Source: an uncultured Oleiphilaceae bacterium (GTDB lineage: Bacteria > Pseudomonadota > Gammaproteobacteria > Pseudomonadales > Oleiphilaceae). Taken from it: 64,000 nucleotides of DNA. Below, piece after piece: positions 44,495 to 54,013 of the stretch. The DNA is taken from NCBI GenBank assembly GCA_913060665.1, contig CAJXUY010000001.1:62001-126000 (forward strand), given 5' to 3'. Position numbers and translations under genes: made by a program. How positions within the stretch are numbered: position 1 is the stretch's first letter; every line of letters starts with the position of its first letter. Below the pieces are notes generated by a model. It saw nothing but the letters and a program-made list of their open reading frames with translations. It did no database searches and was not told the origin of the DNA.

Positions 44495-44956
44495 TCATTC
44501 CATATAACTTAAAAATGTATCAACAGTTTCCATTATGATTACATCATATGCAGGCCCTTGCATATCCACAAAAATAACATTTGAACCTAGAAGGTCACAA
44601 TACTTTAACCCAAAATCAAGGGATAATTCTCGAGTACCTAATACATTTGCTACTCTCCATTCAAAATATAATGTTTTGTGTATTTTATCCAAAGTAGCAA
44701 CTTTATAATGCCCATATAGAGGATCTCTAGTATCAAGAGCCAAAGAGTCCGCTATTAAAGGAATTACATCTTGATATTTTGTGGTTATAGTTTTATTTTC
44801 AATAAACTCTCCTTCAATATTATAAGATCCAATTACACCGCTGGACTTCAATGCATTGCAATAAACTTGTCGGTCAATATAACCATTAAATTGATAGCGA
44901 TGCTCGACTGCTCTTAAGAAATACAGCTTACAAAACTCCCCTCGACTTGCAATCAT
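44495..44956 (-). CDS. Protein of unknown function coupled to a BtrH-like acyltransferase
   Basis: A 153-residue soluble protein without signal peptide or membrane segment. It is mixed alpha/beta in appearance, with conserved-looking aromatic and acidic positions (YGHYKVATLDKIHKTLYFEWRV) and a closing YDVIIMETVDTFLSYME. I recognise no family. Its start overlaps the stop of the BtrH-like gene by four bases, so the two are translationally coupled and probably act together, perhaps as a substrate-binding or partner subunit. Confidence 0.6.
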   Translation of the reverse strand: MIASRGEFCKLYFLRAVEHRYQFNGYIDRQVYCNALKSSGVIGSYNIEGEFIENKTITTKYQDVIPLIADSLALDTRDPLYGHYKVATLDKIHKTLYFEWRVANVLGTRELSLDFGLKYCDLLGSNVIFVDMQGPAYDVIIMETVDTFLSYME

Positions 44957-45933
44957 ACTAACAATGCCTTTTCACAATACTCTGATTCTTTTTCAATCAC
45001 TTTACCAATGCAATGCTTAACCTGGCTGAAGTCTGGAGTGCCTTGTTCAGATGCATATTTAAAGGCTTGAGATAATTCAAACCATTTATCAGCTGACTCT
45101 ACCATTTTTTCTTGTAGCTTTAAGGTATTAATTGAGGGTAAATACTGTGCAGCTTCACCTAAAAAATGTGCATACATTTTCCTAAATCCTGCCCCCCCTG
45201 TTCCTCTTTTTTCTATTGTTTGATAAGCAAGCCTACAGTTCCACTTCCAGTTTTCATCAAAACGCCATTTATCTAAGTCATCTTGACAATGAGACAGCGC
45301 AAGAAACCCACTAGCTTTGTCTTTGGAGTCGATTAAACGTAAAGCATTTTCAATAATCGCTCTGCTACATACCACATCAAGATTATTGGGTGCCGTTATT
45401 ACCTTTGGCGAGAAAAGGTTACCATTATAAATAAAAGGAGGTGTATTTGACTTGCGAGCCTTTCGCATTGATGCAAAAGATACTGTCTCTATATTTGATC
45501 TTTCTGTATCAGTTACATAAAAACATTGTTTATGCTCATCATAACCCCATACGACAATGCCATGCCCAGGAAAGTGAGTTTTTGTATTGAAATAGTGTAA
45601 GTGGTAAATATCCGTTAGTATTAAGGCTGGGCGATTATTTTTTATTGCTGAGATTAAGTGTTTTTCACAAACACTATCTACAGTGGATGATTCCCACTTA
45701 AAGTTATGAACCCCAATGGCTTTAAAAAACCGCTCTTCATAACCTAAAGACCTAGTATGCAGTATTCGTGAAGGTAATGTAGATGGGGAGCATAAATATG
45801 TAACGCCTAAGCCACCACCTAGGCCAAGGCAAAATGCCTCACTCCAATTTACCCCATGAAACCGCAATAGATCAGATATAGCGGTACTTGAACAATGGTT
45901 GCCAGGGGTATGCGTATGCTCTATTAAGTGCAT
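44953..45933 (-). CDS. BtrH N-terminal-domain protein (cysteine acyltransferase-like)
   Basis: A 326-residue protein matching the BtrH_N domain followed by a DUF4872-like helical half. The start HTHTPGNHCSSTAISDLLRFHG contains the expected catalytic Cys (HCSSTA), and GHGIVVWGYDEHKQCFYVTD gives the His and Asp of a papain-like triad. BtrH of butirosin biosynthesis transfers an acyl-amino acid from a carrier protein to an aminoglycoside. No carrier-protein or antibiotic gene is nearby, so the substrate here is unknown. It lies 52 bases downstream of the AlkS-like regulator, a novel setting for the family. Confidence 0.78.
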   Translation of the reverse strand: MHLIEHTHTPGNHCSSTAISDLLRFHGVNWSEAFCLGLGGGLGVTYLCSPSTLPSRILHTRSLGYEERFFKAIGVHNFKWESSTVDSVCEKHLISAIKNNRPALILTDIYHLHYFNTKTHFPGHGIVVWGYDEHKQCFYVTDTERSNIETVSFASMRKARKSNTPPFIYNGNLFSPKVITAPNNLDVVCSRAIIENALRLIDSKDKASGFLALSHCQDDLDKWRFDENWKWNCRLAYQTIEKRGTGGAGFRKMYAHFLGEAAQYLPSINTLKLQEKMVESADKWFELSQAFKYASEQGTPDFSQVKHCIGKVIEKESEYCEKALLV

Positions 45934-45985
45934 AATATATCCTTATATTATTATATTTTTTAATCACCTTAATAAATAGAAAAGA

Positions 45986-48676
45986 CTATATATAGCCTTC
46001 TTCTTGTGCTATTAAAAGTGCTTGCGTTCTATTTTTTACATTAAATTTCGAATAAATATTGTGTAAATGCCATTTCAATGTACCTTCAGAAATACCAATT
46101 TCATTAGCTATTTGCTTGTTTAGTAGCCCCGTTTCTAATTGTGTAATAATCTCTTGCTCCTTAATTGTTAATTTTACGAAACGACAACTTGGTTCTGTAT
46201 TAAGGCTTTTGAAATCTTTTAACAATAAATTTACAAATGATCTAAACTGACTAGAATGAGCTTTAGATACATAAGAAAGAATTTCAGCAACATTGGCTCC
46301 CTCATCAATATACATACGGACATAGTTTCTTGTTCTAGCAATATCTAGAGATTCTTCAATATATGATAAGGCATTTTTTTTATCATTTGTTTTAAAATAA
46401 GCCACACTTATTAACATTAGCCAGTTAGCAAGCTGTCGCATTTGAGTACGCTGCCGACTTCGATCAATTAACTGATGTAATATATTTATGGCATTGTCAT
46501 ATTTTCCATGAGCAAGTTGTAAATGTATTATTGATTTACTTGCAATTCTATGCTCACTCAAGGCTGCATCGTAACCTTCATTTTTAGAATAATTTATTTT
46601 ATAAATAGCAGCATAACTCTCAGCTTCTTCTAGTCGATCATGAATAACCAGCAGCGATATAAGGTCATCCACTAATGATAATTTTAACCTGATAAGTTTT
46701 GCCTTATCAGACCATTTGATTCCATCCTTTAAAATACCAATACCTTCCTCTAGAGAATCCTCAGCAACACGCACTTTATATCTAGTCTCAAAAGCTGCAA
46801 TTAATATATCCGTTGAGCTTTGTTCTTTTATGTAGGTTAAACCATTCTGAACATATTTTGATGCTAACTTTAAATCTCCGTGCTCATAATGAATTGCACC
46901 AATTAAGGCTGATAGTATATGTCCTGGGTGCGATTCAGCACCTAGGTGCTCCTTAACTTCTTTTAAGCCATCCTTTGCTTCATTTAGAGCCTCGTAATGA
47001 AAGCCTTGCTTAGCGTATAACACGGCCATAATTGCTCTTGACCACCCCTTCCCAAAATAGCTTTCCGCCTCCTCAAAATGGTTTGACGCCTCAACAAGAG
47101 CACTCTTCCCTTCTGAAAAATCAGATATACATTTACAGCTAAAGCCTTTAATTAAGTTCGCTAACGCAAGTTCAAAGTGATAATCATAGCTTTGATCAAA
47201 GTGCTGCCTACTCCCCCATGAATTCAACCATTGAGAAACCCTTGAATTCAGTCCTTTTATATCATCTTTTAACGCGAGCACTATGCAAGAGGCTAATCCA
47301 ACCTGTCTGTCAACCGTATTTTTTGTATTTCCATCGAGCTTATCAAGTTGAGATAAAACAATGCTTGTATTCTCTTTTGCCTTTTGAAATTGTTTTGTAA
47401 GGCAAAGCACTAAGACATAATTAACTCTAAGAAGTGGGTACTTATCTAACTGGCTTTTGGGTAACGCTTTGACCCAGTCAATATATTCATTGTGCCTACC
47501 ATGTCTTTTCACAACATCTGTAATGTTATTCAAAATCCATTGCGATGCTTTATCAAAATCTTTGGCTTCCAAGGCAATATTTATTGCTTCAGTATAATAA
47601 TGGTTATCGTAAAGCCAATTCGCAGAACGGGACTTACATGCACTTAAAGCAGCCGTCCCTAGAGCAAAAGTGGCTTGCTTTTGTAAATATCTAAGATACA
47701 AAGGGTTAAATCTGTACCAGTCATCATAAATTGAATAGATAAAAGTATTACTATCTACTAAATTTGATAGTTTTTCATGTGCATTTTTATCTTGTGTAAT
47801 GTCATAACACAAGGCTAAGTTAAACTGATCAACTACAGAGATTTTATGCATGAAATCTCTAACTTCTTCTGTCTGATTGTTATATGCCCTTTGTGCAAAA
47901 TACAAAGCTAAGTTTATGTGACCTGACTTTAGTTCTTCAATAATAGTTTGAAGACCATCACCGTTTTTTAATGTGGATAAAACAAATTGAACCGCTGTTG
48001 GCCAACCATCAGTCACTTTCACAAGTTCATTAACCAACTGGTCATCAGCTATAGCCAACTGATTCAAACTAAAAAGCGCCCGAACATCGTCAGTAGTAAA
48101 GTGTAATAAAGCATCCTCAATTAAGGTCACATTATTATTTAACAGCAAGTGTGTGTAAGAAAAATTAGGCGGAGAGCTACACGTTACTATGACCCTTATA
48201 GGGTCATCTATATCAGATAAAAAATTGTTAATAACTTCATTTGAAACAGGGTCTGTTAGCAAATCAATGTCATCAAAAAATATATAGTTAATTTTGTTTT
48301 TTTTACACTCAGACACCATAGAGTTTATAAGAGGGCTAAGTGATGGAGTAGGTACAACTCCAAGTTGATTAATAAAAGAGGTATTTATCGTTTCTACGCA
48401 GCTCTCAAGAGCCACAACTATTCTCTCTAGAAAAGTGATGGGATTATTATCTGTTTCAGAGATAGATACCCATAATTTTGGTTGCTTTATTTGTTCAAAT
48501 ATATCAATTAACAGGGACGTTTTACCAAAACCAGGCTGTGATTGAATTATAGTTAGTTTTCGTTCACCAACACGAGGTATAACCCCTCTCAGCGCAGTTC
48601 GATTTATATAACCAGAACGTTTTGGAGGGATGAACTCAGCATAATTATATAGCTTATTTATTCTATCTTTAAACAC
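45986..48676 (-). CDS. alkS: MalT/LuxR-type ATP-dependent activator, AlkS-like
   Basis: An 896-residue STAND-class regulator. Walker A is SQPGFGKTSLLID near residue 46 and Walker B-like YIFFDDIDLL near 130. A winged-helix and TPR-like superhelical sensor region extends from about 330 to 810, and a C-terminal LuxR HTH closes the protein (LTIKEQEIITQLETGLLNKQIANEIGISEGTLKWHLHNIYSKF). AlkS of Pseudomonas putida GPo1 has this architecture and activates alkB when alkanes bind. Location within 9 kb of alkB and the alkJ-H-T genes makes it the prime candidate for the pathway activator. Translation starts at a GTG that overlaps the stop of the DUF2147-like gene. Confidence 0.87.
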   Translation of the reverse strand: MFKDRINKLYNYAEFIPPKRSGYINRTALRGVIPRVGERKLTIIQSQPGFGKTSLLIDIFEQIKQPKLWVSISETDNNPITFLERIVVALESCVETINTSFINQLGVVPTPSLSPLINSMVSECKKNKINYIFFDDIDLLTDPVSNEVINNFLSDIDDPIRVIVTCSSPPNFSYTHLLLNNNVTLIEDALLHFTTDDVRALFSLNQLAIADDQLVNELVKVTDGWPTAVQFVLSTLKNGDGLQTIIEELKSGHINLALYFAQRAYNNQTEEVRDFMHKISVVDQFNLALCYDITQDKNAHEKLSNLVDSNTFIYSIYDDWYRFNPLYLRYLQKQATFALGTAALSACKSRSANWLYDNHYYTEAINIALEAKDFDKASQWILNNITDVVKRHGRHNEYIDWVKALPKSQLDKYPLLRVNYVLVLCLTKQFQKAKENTSIVLSQLDKLDGNTKNTVDRQVGLASCIVLALKDDIKGLNSRVSQWLNSWGSRQHFDQSYDYHFELALANLIKGFSCKCISDFSEGKSALVEASNHFEEAESYFGKGWSRAIMAVLYAKQGFHYEALNEAKDGLKEVKEHLGAESHPGHILSALIGAIHYEHGDLKLASKYVQNGLTYIKEQSSTDILIAAFETRYKVRVAEDSLEEGIGILKDGIKWSDKAKLIRLKLSLVDDLISLLVIHDRLEEAESYAAIYKINYSKNEGYDAALSEHRIASKSIIHLQLAHGKYDNAINILHQLIDRSRQRTQMRQLANWLMLISVAYFKTNDKKNALSYIEESLDIARTRNYVRMYIDEGANVAEILSYVSKAHSSQFRSFVNLLLKDFKSLNTEPSCRFVKLTIKEQEIITQLETGLLNKQIANEIGISEGTLKWHLHNIYSKFNVKNRTQALLIAQEEGYI

Positions 48677-49080
48677 TATGACACCCGCCTATTCCAATAT
48701 TGTGTTCGTATATGCTTAGTCGAACCAACTTGTCCTTTTACCATTAATTTACAACCATTACTGATTAAGGTAAGCGTAACACTGTAAACCAAACAAGTTT
48801 CAGGATCCTGTAAATACCCGCAATAAGACCCATCTGCATTTAATTCAACACCCCATAGATATTCAATTGCATTAACGATAGAGGAAGATTTATTTTGATT
48901 TTTTAACGATAAATATTTAGTTACGATGCCAAAATAAGAATGATTGTTGCGAACTATAGTAAAATAATATTTTTCTTCATTATCCAATTCATCAAAGGTA
49001 ATCCAATCACCTTCGATGCTAGGGCGCTGAAAAATGTTTAGCTTTTTTTTAAAACGACTAACTAGTTCAAGCATTGCCAT
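48676..49080 (-). CDS. DUF2147-like small protein upstream of alkS
   Basis: About 134 residues from the ATG at 49080, which has a GAGGG ribosome site; an ATG at 49110 abuts the hairpin and is less likely. The C-terminal half shows the DUF2147 pattern: GVELNADGSYCGYLQDPETCLVYSVTLTLISNGCKLMVKGQVG ending in an aromatic-rich YWNRR. The usual signal peptide of DUF2147 proteins is not evident. It is coupled to alkS (stop and start share one base). A role in sensing or modulating AlkS is conceivable but unsupported. Confidence 0.65.
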   Translation of the reverse strand: MAMLELVSRFKKKLNIFQRPSIEGDWITFDELDNEEKYYFTIVRNNHSYFGIVTKYLSLKNQNKSSSIVNAIEYLWGVELNADGSYCGYLQDPETCLVYSVTLTLISNGCKLMVKGQVGSTKHIRTQYWNRRVS

Positions 49081-49110
49081 AGTGCCCTCTACCATGAAGA
49101 AACAACCCAT

Positions 49111-49147
49111 ATAGAATGCCCCTAATAAGTTACTTGGGGCATTCTAT
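49111..49147 (-). terminator. Strong hairpin between alkJ and the DUF2147-alkS operon
   Basis: ATAGAATGCCCC (49111-49122) is the perfect complement of 49136-49147 around a 13-base loop. No T run follows, so it may end or stabilise an mRNA or regulate entry to the downstream genes. It is placed just before the DUF2147-like start on the minus strand, although alkJ, also minus, lies on its other side, so it falls between alkJ's end and a separate transcript. Confidence 0.55.
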
Positions 49148-49183
49148 TAAGTATAGGTTGAGTAAGATGAATGGCAACAAATC

Positions 49184-50776
49184 CTAGGCGTTGAGTATCA
49201 TGTCTGCTGCTTTCTCGGCAATCATCATGCTTGGAGCATTGGTGTTTCCCGCAACAAGCAATGGCATAATTGACGCATCAACTACTCTTAAGTTTCTCAC
49301 TCCATGTACTTTCAGTTGGTCATCCACAACAGCCATTCCATCATCACCCATTTTACAAGTACCTACAGGATGATAAATACTTTCTGCTCGTTTACGAATA
49401 TCTTCTTTTATTTGATCATCTGTTTCTACAACACTACCTGGAATAAGTTCACCTCTTCCGTATGGTGAAAATGCTTTTGCATTTAATATTTTCCTGCCAA
49501 TTTTATAACCATTAACAATATTGACCCAATCTTCATCCTCTGTTAAATACCCCGGCTGTATTAGTGGAGCATCGAGTGGGTTAGATGATTTCAAACCAAC
49601 AAAACCTCGGCTCTTCGGTCTAAGATCACAAATATGAAGTGTATATCCATAGCCAAACATTAATTGTCGACCATGATCTTTGAGAAGCGTTGGTAAAAAG
49701 TGAAACTGAATATTAGGTCGCTTTTGGTTTTTGTCGCTTTTAACAAAACCACCTGACTCCGCTACGTTACTTGTCAGAAATCCTTTTTTATTTTTCATAT
49801 AGTCAACTACAGCGAAAGCACCTTTTGCAACTCCAACAGGAGTAACCGCAATGGGGTCCATGGTATCGCCTGCATGAAGTATCGTAATATCTAAATGATC
49901 TTGAAGATTTTTACCAACTCCATTGAGCTCTTTAATTAAAGGAATATTGTGTCGACTTAACTCGTCTGCTGACCCAATACCCGATAATAGAAGTAATTGT
50001 GGGGAGTTAATTGCACCGCCACTTAAAATAACCTCTCCGGTTTCAGTAATTTTTACCGAGTGCAATCCATTATTCTTCGAATATTCAACACCAGTAGCCT
50101 TTTTCCCGTCAAATAAAACTCTAGTTACATGAGCCTCTGATATAATATCCAAGTTTGGACGAGATAGCACGGGGGTCAAATAAGCTTTTGCGGAGCTGCA
50201 ACGCTGCCCACCTTTCTGTGTTACTTGATAACGGCCCACACCTTCTTGATTCTTACCATTAAAGTCTTTGTTTTCCTTGTAACCTATCTCTTTTGCCGCG
50301 TTTACGAATATATCGCTAAGGGGGTTTACTGTCCTAAGATTGTCAACAGATAACGGCCCACTGTTTCCATGTAAACTATCATTAGTAATGGTGTGGTTAG
50401 TTTCTGATTTCTTAAAGTAAGGTAAAACGTCTTTAAAAGACCAGCCCTTGTTTCCCAATTTAGCCCAGGCATCATAATCGTCTTTATGCCCTCTTACATA
50501 GACCATCGCATTTATAGAACTGCTGCCACCACTGGTTTTTCCTCTAGGCCAAAAAAGGTTTCTTTTATTAAGTTCCGGTTGCGCTTCAGTATCAAACTGC
50601 CAATTCAGTTTTTTACTTCTTGAAAGTGCTGCGAGTCCGATAGGTACATGTATAAGCGCACTTTTATCTTCCGGGCCTGCTTCAATTAAAAGAATTTTTT
50701 TACTAGAATTAGACGATAAGCGATTGGCTAAAACGCAACCTGCGGAGCCTGCACCTACTATAATAAAATCGTACAT
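49184..50776 (-). CDS. alkJ: GMC-family alcohol dehydrogenase AlkJ
   Basis: A 530-residue FAD-dependent oxidoreductase of the choline-dehydrogenase type. The FAD dinucleotide-binding motif is FIIVGAGSAGCVLANRLS at the N-terminus. The GMC signature 1 is RGKTSGGSSSINAMVYVRG, signature 2 SGGAINSPQLLLLSGIG, and the C-terminal active-site region has YHPVGTCKMG with the catalytic His and a later NTNAPSMMIAEKAAD. AlkJ is membrane-associated and oxidises medium- and long-chain alcohols to aldehydes, passing electrons to the respiratory chain. It follows alkH by 62 bases on the same strand. Confidence 0.93.
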   Translation of the reverse strand: MYDFIIVGAGSAGCVLANRLSSNSSKKILLIEAGPEDKSALIHVPIGLAALSRSKKLNWQFDTEAQPELNKRNLFWPRGKTSGGSSSINAMVYVRGHKDDYDAWAKLGNKGWSFKDVLPYFKKSETNHTITNDSLHGNSGPLSVDNLRTVNPLSDIFVNAAKEIGYKENKDFNGKNQEGVGRYQVTQKGGQRCSSAKAYLTPVLSRPNLDIISEAHVTRVLFDGKKATGVEYSKNNGLHSVKITETGEVILSGGAINSPQLLLLSGIGSADELSRHNIPLIKELNGVGKNLQDHLDITILHAGDTMDPIAVTPVGVAKGAFAVVDYMKNKKGFLTSNVAESGGFVKSDKNQKRPNIQFHFLPTLLKDHGRQLMFGYGYTLHICDLRPKSRGFVGLKSSNPLDAPLIQPGYLTEDEDWVNIVNGYKIGRKILNAKAFSPYGRGELIPGSVVETDDQIKEDIRKRAESIYHPVGTCKMGDDGMAVVDDQLKVHGVRNLRVVDASIMPLLVAGNTNAPSMMIAEKAADMILNA

Positions 50777-50838
50777 ATGATCCTCACCATTGCCGGTAAT
50801 TAAGTTAATTAAGTTGTGTGAACGCTAATTTTTTTGTA

Positions 50839-52302
50839 TTAAGAAAGATATTTGATGAGCATTTTCACTAAAATTCTTACACGTTTTTTGTAAGGGGGAA
50901 ATAACCAATGCGTAATGCTAAACTTATCTTCAAGCACTGCTCTTTCATGAGAGAATGCCTTAAATCCAAAAATACCATGAGAGCTTCCAATGCCGCTGTT
51001 ATTGACTCCACCAAATGGAAGATTATTATGAAGAAATTGCACAACACTATGGTTAATACATATCCCCCCTGACGATGTCTCCTGTATAACCTTATTGATT
51101 CGCTCTTTATTTTTGCTGTAGATATATAGAGCCAAAGGTTTAGGATAGCCATTTACAATAGCTATCGCTTCTTCTATAGAGTTGTAAGATATAACAGGAA
51201 GAATTGGACCAAATATTTCTTCTTTCATTAGTCTAGAATCAAAGATGTCGCTATCTTCTCCATAAACAACAGTAGGAGGTACAAAACGATCATATTCTTC
51301 AATTAACCCACCACAAATTACTTTTGTTTTCTTGCTTTTCGCATCATCTAAAAGCTCTTTTAAGCGTTTACTATGGCTAACACTTACAATACGACAATAG
51401 TCCTTGGAGTTTTTAATATCTTCATGACATTCTCCGTAAACGTTACTTATTTGTAGGCGAACTTCTTTCAGAAAATCATCTACAATTGATTCATGAACTA
51501 ACACATAATCTGGCGCAATACAGGTTTGTCCATTATTTGAGAATTTTGCCCAAGTTATCTTTTGGACAGCTTTCTTAAGATTAACTTCATGATCAATTAT
51601 TGTTGGGCTCTTCCCACCCAACTCCAAGGTTACGGATGTAAGGTTTTTTGCAGCGGCTGACATAACAGAAGATCCAACCTGCGGACTCCCTGTAAAAAAT
51701 ATGTGATCGAAGGGAAGATCCAATAAAGCTAGCGCAATATCCACCTCTCCTTCAAATACAGCCACTTCAGATGATGAAAAACACTCATTTACAATCTGAC
51801 TAATAACTTTTGATAAATTAGGTGTTAACTCTGACGGCTTTATCATTGCTGTGTTGCCAGCGGCTATTGCAGAAATCAATGGACAAAAGGTTAAGTTAAT
51901 TGGATAATTCCAAGGGGATATGATTAAACAAACACCTTTGGGCTCATATGAAATACTTCCTTTTGTGCCTGTCATAGCGAGTGTTGAACCAACAGACTTC
52001 TTTTTCATCCATTTCTTTAGGTGCCTAACGGTATGATTAATTTCATGAATAACAGGAAATATTTCTGAAATATTTGTTTCCGTTTCTGGTTTATTTAGAT
52101 CTTTTTTTGCAGCATCAATAAGTGATTGTGTATATTTCTGAAATACACGCTTAAACTTAACAAGGGTCTTAATTCGTTCACTAGTATTACTAGATCGCAA
52201 TTTTATTGCATGCTCTGATTGTTGACAGAAGACATTGTTTACCAGGGGGGCACTATCCGCATATAAATGTGCATCTATTGTTTTATTAACTGATGTATTC
52301 AT
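50839..52302 (-). CDS. alkH: Fatty aldehyde dehydrogenase AlkH
   Basis: A 487-residue NAD(P)-dependent aldehyde dehydrogenase. The coenzyme motif is FTGSPQVGSSVMSAAA, the catalytic Glu lies in VTLELGGKSPTI, and the catalytic Cys in NNGQTCIAPDYVL. The C-terminal HNNLPFGGVNNSGIGSSHG is the class-3 fatty-aldehyde type; a hydrophobic tail (WLFPPYKKRVRILVKMLIKYL) suggests membrane attachment. It converts the aldehyde from AlkJ to a fatty acid. It lies between alkT and alkJ on one strand. Confidence 0.93.
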   Translation of the reverse strand: MNTSVNKTIDAHLYADSAPLVNNVFCQQSEHAIKLRSSNTSERIKTLVKFKRVFQKYTQSLIDAAKKDLNKPETETNISEIFPVIHEINHTVRHLKKWMKKKSVGSTLAMTGTKGSISYEPKGVCLIISPWNYPINLTFCPLISAIAAGNTAMIKPSELTPNLSKVISQIVNECFSSSEVAVFEGEVDIALALLDLPFDHIFFTGSPQVGSSVMSAAAKNLTSVTLELGGKSPTIIDHEVNLKKAVQKITWAKFSNNGQTCIAPDYVLVHESIVDDFLKEVRLQISNVYGECHEDIKNSKDYCRIVSVSHSKRLKELLDDAKSKKTKVICGGLIEEYDRFVPPTVVYGEDSDIFDSRLMKEEIFGPILPVISYNSIEEAIAIVNGYPKPLALYIYSKNKERINKVIQETSSGGICINHSVVQFLHNNLPFGGVNNSGIGSSHGIFGFKAFSHERAVLEDKFSITHWLFPPYKKRVRILVKMLIKYLS

Positions 52303-52346
52303 AAACTTTCCGATGAAAAAATTAGTTGCTTATTTTGAATGACAAT

Positions 52347-53525
52347 TTAGCTTACTAACTCAACCTGTTTTGTAAGCACTGGCGACAAACACTCTTTTAA
52401 CAAACTAACTTTTTGGGAAATAGCCTTACCTGTCAGAGCAAAACCAAGTAGTTGGCCTTCTGAGTTTTTATAACGAGCAATCAGGTCATTCGATTCCCCA
52501 TCAACGTCCCACACTCCACCTTGAGTTAATGATGGACACACTACTGTGGGGCAAGTTGATATCTTAACTGCAACGGCTAAGTTAGGAATACTAAGTTCGG
52601 ACACTGTTCCCAATAATGTTTTGGCAAGTGCCTTGGCAGAAAATGTTGCAGGTGCAATAAATGGCAATGTGTAGCCCGATAGTTCGGCGCAATCTCCAAG
52701 TGCATAAATATTTTTATGGCTAGTTCTTAGGCATTCATCTACAACAATACCTCGGTTAACTGATATATTAGCCTCTTTGGCTAATTGTATATTTGGCTTA
52801 ATACCTACAGCCGAAAGAACAACATCAACCATTAGTTTTTTACCTGTTGATAGTGTTACTTCCAGCTTTTCACCCTGCCGGTTAACAGTTACCACCGAAG
52901 CACCAAAATGCCAAGTTAAAGTATCTTCTTTAAATGAATTTCTAATCGAACTACCCAGTTCTTCGGGTAACGACCTTTGTAACGGCCAGTCCCCCATATC
53001 AACTACATCTACTTGATAATCTGAATTAGACAGATCGCTGGCAAATTCTATTCCGACAAAACCTGCACCAATAATCAATACGTTTGTTTTGTCTTTTATT
53101 TCACTTCTGAATAATCTATATTCATCCAATGTATTTACTGAGAGAACCTGATCTGCAGCATCACCATTAATAGGCAATTCAATAGGGGCAGCGCCAACAG
53201 CAAATACAAGATCCTTATAAGCAATACTGCATTGACCTTCTGCTCCATTTATCTTCAAAGAACCATTTACCGTATCAATGCTTTCAACCACAGTATTACT
53301 TACAATTTGGACACCCAAATCTAATTCAACCTGTTCTGCGCATTTCATTACCAGATCATCAGGAGACTTCCCCATAGAAATAGCTTTTGATAGGTTTGGC
53401 TTATAGTATGTGTTTGCCTTATCTTTAGTTATCAATATAACGGGTGTTTTAAGATCAAGTTGACGAACCTCTCTTATTAACGTAACACCTGCATGACCAG
53501 ACCCAATTACTACAATAGGCTTCAT
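52347..53525 (-). CDS. alkT: Rubredoxin reductase AlkT
   Basis: A 392-residue FAD/NADH reductase. The ATG at 53525 is preceded by a GGAGG site and begins MKPIVVIGSGHAGVTLIREVR, the FAD dinucleotide motif; a longer upstream frame lacks this logic. The NADH-binding motif is VLIIGAGFVGIEFASDLS, and the second FAD site IYALGDCAEL. It feeds electrons from NADH to rubredoxin and on to AlkB. The rubredoxin gene ends only 22 bases upstream. Confidence 0.93.
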   Translation of the reverse strand: MKPIVVIGSGHAGVTLIREVRQLDLKTPVILITKDKANTYYKPNLSKAISMGKSPDDLVMKCAEQVELDLGVQIVSNTVVESIDTVNGSLKINGAEGQCSIAYKDLVFAVGAAPIELPINGDAADQVLSVNTLDEYRLFRSEIKDKTNVLIIGAGFVGIEFASDLSNSDYQVDVVDMGDWPLQRSLPEELGSSIRNSFKEDTLTWHFGASVVTVNRQGEKLEVTLSTGKKLMVDVVLSAVGIKPNIQLAKEANISVNRGIVVDECLRTSHKNIYALGDCAELSGYTLPFIAPATFSAKALAKTLLGTVSELSIPNLAVAVKISTCPTVVCPSLTQGGVWDVDGESNDLIARYKNSEGQLLGFALTGKAISQKVSLLKECLSPVLTKQVELVS

Positions 53526-53547
53526 ATATCCTCCCAATAAAATATAA

Positions 53548-53724
53548 TTACTCAACAAGAAAAAAATCAGATTTTGATGCCGAACACTCAGGGCAAGTCC
53601 AATCATCAGGAATATCTTCAAATCGTGTGCCTGGAGCTATCCCCTCTTCAGGAAAACCAATTTCCTCATCATAAATAAGATCACAGGTCACGCAGCAATA
53701 TTTTTTATATGGGACAACATTCAT
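53548..53724 (-). CDS. Rubredoxin (second of two, adjacent to alkT)
   Basis: A 58-residue iron-sulfur protein too short for routine calling. Two Cys pairs bind the iron: Cys11-x2-Cys14 (CVTC, preceded by an extra Cys10) and Cys44-x2-Cys47 (CPEC). The rubredoxin core [32 protein letters not shown] is complete. It carries electrons from AlkT to AlkB. The motif resembles the electron-transferring AlkG2 class; the tail SKSDFFLVE is short. The start ATG at 53724 lies 83 bases from the neighbouring rubredoxin gene. Confidence 0.9.
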   Translation of the reverse strand: MNVVPYKKYCCVTCDLIYDEEIGFPEEGIAPGTRFEDIPDDWTCPECSASKSDFFLVE

Positions 53725-53807
53725 ACAAACACCTTAAAATATTTAACCGTAAAAATTTATTAACTAAACTTGTATGGCCAACTTGAATGTTAGCCATACA
53801 AATACAC

Positions 53808-53975
53808 CTAACCTTCTTTCAATACAAAATCAGGCTTTTCCCTTACAAAACAGTCAGGGCAAGGAAAATCTTCAGGAAGGTCTTCCCATTTTGATCCGGC
53901 AGGATAACCCTCATGCTCAGCTCCAATAGCCTCATCATAAATATAACCACAATCTGGACACTCATATTTTTTCAT
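53808..53975 (-). CDS. alkG: Rubredoxin (first of two)
   Basis: A 55-residue rubredoxin starting at ATG 53975 with a GGAGAG ribosome site. It carries YECPDCGYIYDEAIGAEHEGYPAGSKWEDLPEDFPCPDC with both CxxC iron-binding pairs and the usual Tyr-Asp-aromatic core. A longer upstream frame exists but would add a non-homologous leader. It sits between a small membrane-protein gene and the second rubredoxin. One of the two probably serves AlkB and the other may be redundant or serve another partner. Confidence 0.9.
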   Translation of the reverse strand: MKKYECPDCGYIYDEAIGAEHEGYPAGSKWEDLPEDFPCPDCFVREKPDFVLKEG

Positions 53976-54013
53976 TATTAATCTCTCCACATCATTTTTA
54001 ATATGCATACTCA

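Noticed and set aside
53525-53621. Longer alkT product starting at 53621
   Set aside because: The extra 32 residues are hydrophobic without homology and overlap the end of the rubredoxin gene; the FAD motif begins right after the ATG at 53525, which has a GGAGG site.
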